Shown here: positions 57,820 to 64,000 of the stretch, piece after piece
Numbering within the stretch: position 1 is the stretch's first letter
How the letters are laid out: each line of letters begins with the position of its first letter
Assembly (NCBI GenBank): GCA_035772785.1
Contig: JAOCPU010000013.1
Location: 124,001 to 188,000, forward strand
Source: Phlebiopsis flavidoalba
Lineage: Eukaryota; Basidiomycota; Agaricomycetes; Polyporales; Phanerochaetaceae
Length of the DNA: 64,000 nt
Direction: 5' to 3'
Translations under genes and position numbers: made by a program
The notes under the pieces: generated by a model
The model's database searches: none
Seen by the model: the letters and a program-made list of their open reading frames with translations, nothing else
What the model was told of the DNA's origin: nothing

Positions 57820-60312
57820 TCATCCGCCATAAAACGGCGTCACCAAATCCGACCGATCATCATTCGCCGGCCTCATCGCGCGATTGCCCCTCCCTCCAAA
57901 AACAAGCCCCGCACGACGCTCCGTAATACCGCGCCGCTCCTCCTGCTCCTCCTGCTCGCCCCTCGCGGCGGGATAAAACGCATCGACGGCCTTCGCGAGC
58001 CGGTGCGCGCCGCCCGTGCGGTCGCCCGCCCGCGCGGCGCGAGTCCTCGAGCGCGCCCATGAGGTACGTCGCGAGGTCGGGAAACGCGAGCGGGAGCGCG
58101 GGGTGCGGGGAGCTTGGTGTGGTGGGGATGGAGAACCATTTTGAGAGGGGCCCGTCGGCGGCTTCGCGCAGGAAGACGGGGCGTGGGGGAGAGGGTGTAG
58201 CTGTAGGGCAGCAGCGCGGGGTCGTTGGTGTTTGCGGGTGCGGTAGCGGTGGTCGTCGGGGACTGGGTGGTCGATGGTCATGTAGAGGATGACGTGCCAG
58301 TCGTTTGAGGACTGGTGCACCTGCCTCCGAGTTAGTCAGTGAAATGCGACTTAGGGAGGGAGCGAACCTTGACAAAGTTGACGACGACGCGGAGGTGCAT
58401 CGTCGTCTTCACAACCGCCATCGCCTCGACCGTCGGCTCAAGCCGCGTATTGCTCAGGCGCGCCATGAGCTTCAGCAGCCCGCGCCAGCTCGGCGCCTTG
58501 AGGTGCAGCGGCGGCGCGCGCCCGTACGGCAGCGCGATCACATTCGGAATCGGGCCCTCGAACGGCGCGAGCACCGCCGAGATCGTCGGCGGCCCGAACC
58601 CAATCGCTGCGAGCCATTCAACAAACCACTCCTCAAAAAGACACAGAAAAAACGAAAACACGCACTGACGCCCCGCAACATCTCGCTATCCACATACTGA
58701 CTGTTCCCCGGCGGGATCGCCGGCGCAGGCTCAGGCGACGCACCCTGCTCATACCCCCACACGCGCCCCCCGCCTCAGGCACCGCCGGCAACAAACGGCG
58801 ACGCGCCTTGACTGCGCGCCCCCCCACCACTCGAACTCGCATGCGGGAGCGGCGGACGCGCCGCGAGACTACTACTACTACTGCTGAACTGCTTGCCGGC
58901 GACGCGCCAAAAACGACGCCGAGCGGCCTGCACGCGCCGCGTCTGCGTCGTGCATCGGCGGCGACGCCTGGGGCACCGCGTTCGCAGGGAGCTGCGCCGC
59001 GCGATGTGCTGGGCGTCCGCGTAGGCGGGGCTCCGCTGGTGTCGGTGCGCGGGCGAGGGTTTGGCGGCTTAGTGTGGGTCTTGCGGAAGGGGGCGACGCG
59101 AGGGTGCTGTGCGGGCGGGCTGGGGGTATACGTGTACTCAGGGGCGGCGGGAGCGGTAAAGCAGCTGGAGGTTGCGCGTGTCGTGTCGGTTCTGGCGGCG
59201 CTGGGCGTGGTGCATCGCGTGCAGGCACCCCCGCGTCCGCGTCCTCCTCGGGCCAGGCGCCGCGCGAGCGCCTCGTCGTCGAGGATCTGCTGCGCGAGCG
59301 TCGGCGGGCTCGATGCGCTGAAGCCTGCTGCACCGGCCGGCGCGTCGGGGACGAACGCAGACACGGCCGGCGACGCATGCACGGTCGCCGGCGCCGAGTG
59401 CGGCTGCTGGCGCGAGCCTGATCCCGACGCGATCGGCGGGCTGAGCGACGACCCGGCCATGGAGATCGCGACTCGGCCATCGCGCGCGCGAGCTCCTCCT
59501 CTTCGCGCCGCCTCGCCGCGGCCGCGCGTCGCGCGCGGACTGCTCGAGCGCGCGGGCGCGGAACGCCGTGTCGTTTTCCTCCTCTGTGAGCGGCAGCGGC
59601 GAGCCGGGGGCCTGCGGGAGCTCGGGGTACGTCGACCCCGGCGCGCTGTTGCGCTGTCGGCCGGCTCGAGGTGCGTTCGGGGGAACCTGGACGGGCCTGG
59701 TTGCGCGTTGGAGTACGTGGGACCGGAACGGGCGACTGGATGTCCGTTCGGGAAAGCGCGACGGGCCCTGCCGCTGCCGAGAGCGGGAGCGCACGGCCCG
59801 GCGGCGCGGTGCGCGTCGGCTTGGGCGGGAGCGGTGGTTGGCTCTGGTCTGGTCTTCGTGGCACAGGCGGCACAGACACGGGCGCAGGCGCAGAAATCGA
59901 CTGGCGCAGCTGGGGCGCGGGCGGCATGCGCGCGGGGAGCTGGGGCGTCGGGAAAGGCGGGCGCGGTGAAGAAGAGATCGGGCAGGTCGCCCGAGTTGGA
60001 GCGCAGGGCGGGGTACGAGGGCGTGCGGTGGCCTGCGCCGGGCGTGAGCACCGAGGGGTATGTGCGGCATCGGCATCGCGGGCGGCGCGTACGCGCTGCG
60101 ATAGTCGTTCGCGCTTTGTTGCTTGCTTGCTGCTGCTGCTGCTGTTGCAGTCGCTGCTGCTGCTGCTGCTGCTGGGCGAGCACGGCGGGATTGTAGAAGC
60201 CTGCGGGCGGCGGGTGGCCATACTGGGATCTGCGCGGGTCAAAGGCCGGGGCGGGGGCGTACTGGGCTGGAAAGGGCGGGTAGGGGCTGTTGGGCCAGGG
60301 CGAGCCGGCCAT
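57820..60312 (-). CDS. Gln/Pro-rich protein with UIM-like motifs, unknown function
   Basis: The ATG at 60312 gives MAGSPWPNSPYPPFPAQYAP, followed by a polyglutamine stretch (VLAQQQQQQQRLQQQQ). Next is a long Pro/Ser/Arg-rich disordered part with two ubiquitin-interacting-motif-like helices: EEEELARAMAESRS (about 59500-59460, Ala and Ser at the UIM positions) and LDDEALARRLA followed by acidic residues (about 59290-59240). The C-terminal third is globular-looking: NSQYVDSEMLRGV, IGFGPPTISAVLAPFEGPIP, NVIALPYGRAPPLHLKAPSW, RGLLKLMARLSNTRLEPTVE, an intron near 58330-58370, VHQSSNDWHVILYMTIDHPV and a tail ending MRPANDDRSDLVTPFYGG, stop 57820. The C-terminal block looks conserved but I know no name for it. 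A ubiquitin-linked role is suggested by the UIM-like helices only. Frame breaks are frequent in the GC-rich middle. Confidence 0.6.
60120..60176. repeat. CTG/CAG trinucleotide repeat encoding polyglutamine
   Basis: Two runs of CTG (five and eight near-perfect units) separated by TTGCAGTCG on the plus strand encode Gln runs in the minus-strand gene. Likely length-variable. Confidence 0.85.
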
Positions 60313-60799
60313 GGTGGCAGAAGTAGTGTACAGAAAAGGCTCCAGAGCGAGTTATAGTCGTACAGAGCGGATATTAGGCGTGGGCGGGTGATGGACGAGG
60401 AGGGGGACGAGGGCCTGGGACTGGCTTTGCTCGCTCTCCTTGCTCATCGGCCTCGCGCCAAGCTCATATCCCCAGGCCACAGGCCCCGCCCCAATCACCG
60501 CCACCCTGTGCAGTGTGCAGCAGTGCCTGCCCGACCCCACAACATTTACTGCCGCCCCTGTCGTCATACGCACACAGGCACACACACTCGACGAGACTGG
60601 ATTTGCAGAGCAGCTATGGACGGAGTAATAACGAAGAAAAAATGTGTGTGCGATGCAGAGTATACCGAACGAATGCCATGATGATGATGTATGGTTGCCA
60701 ATGCGCGAAACATGCGGGAACGAGAAACAGGACGAAAAGAGAATACCACCGTGCGTAGCAAGAGAAAATCAGAGGAGTGAGAGGAGGAAGGGGCATGGA
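60313..60799. other. Intergenic region between the UIM-like and RIM15 genes
   Basis: Promoter of the UIM-like gene and 3' end of RIM15. No further gene supported. Confidence 0.5.

Positions 60800-64000
<3,201 letters not shown>

Noticed and set aside
58808..60196. 462-codon plus open frame opposite the UIM-like gene, and long opposite frames at 27285-28628 and 61267-62382
   Set aside because: These are shadows of GC-rich, disordered coding sequence on the minus strand; the minus reading has UIM-like, receiver-domain or linker content and the plus reading has none.

Overview
The window looks like basidiomycete, probably Agaricomycete, nuclear DNA. Genes are interrupted by very short introns of about 50-60 bp with GT..AG ends. 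The recognisable proteins are fungal (Sch9, Rim15, MIX23/Cid2, Aim32, Ost1), and there is a cluster of the degenerate tyrosine-kinase-like kinases that are typical of mushroom-forming fungi. No tRNA, rRNA or CRISPR was seen. A dominant feature is that even highly conserved housekeeping genes change reading frame outside introns every few hundred bases. I read this as uncorrected indel error in the assembly rather than mass pseudogenisation. CDS coordinates therefore give gene spans (exons, introns and frame breaks together), not clean open frames.

Layout. 1-10.4 kb: gene-poor; a weak copia-gag-like relic, an unresolved coding-like stretch (minus strand) and the BRCT part of a Rev1-like gene. 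10.4-19.3 kb: a dense block with a small secreted protein (+), then on the minus strand Ost1/ribophorin I, mitochondrial uL22, a GILT thiol reductase, MIX23/Cid2 and a C2H2 zinc-finger protein. 19.3-23.6 kb: unresolved. 23.6-26.7 kb: a membrane-anchored Kelch protein (+). 27.2-30 kb: low-complexity protein(s) (-). 31.4-34.4 kb: an ER-type Hsp90 (GRP94) with a signal peptide and HDEL end (+). 34.9-36.3 kb: a forkhead transcription factor (-). 36.3-41.7 kb: gene-poor, holding a ~0.8 kb element bounded by long terminal inverted repeats. 41.7-45.1 kb: Sch9 (+). 45.6-47.1 kb: Aim32/sucrase-ferredoxin-like (-). 48.1-57 kb: a BAR-like fragment and three tandem, decayed TKL-type kinase copies (-), together with a duplicated piece of the next gene. 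57.8-60.3 kb: a Gln-rich protein with UIM-like motifs (-). 60.8-64 kb: Rim15 (-), running off the right edge.

Functional links. Sch9 and Rim15 are the two nutrient-signalling AGC kinases that act in series in yeast, and a forkhead factor lies in the same 30 kb. Ost1, GRP94 and the signal-peptide proteins belong to the secretory pathway. uL22m, MIX23 and Aim32 are mitochondrial. The proximity may be chance. The most unusual items are the fungal GRP94, the kinase array with its flanking segmental duplication, and the inverted-repeat element.
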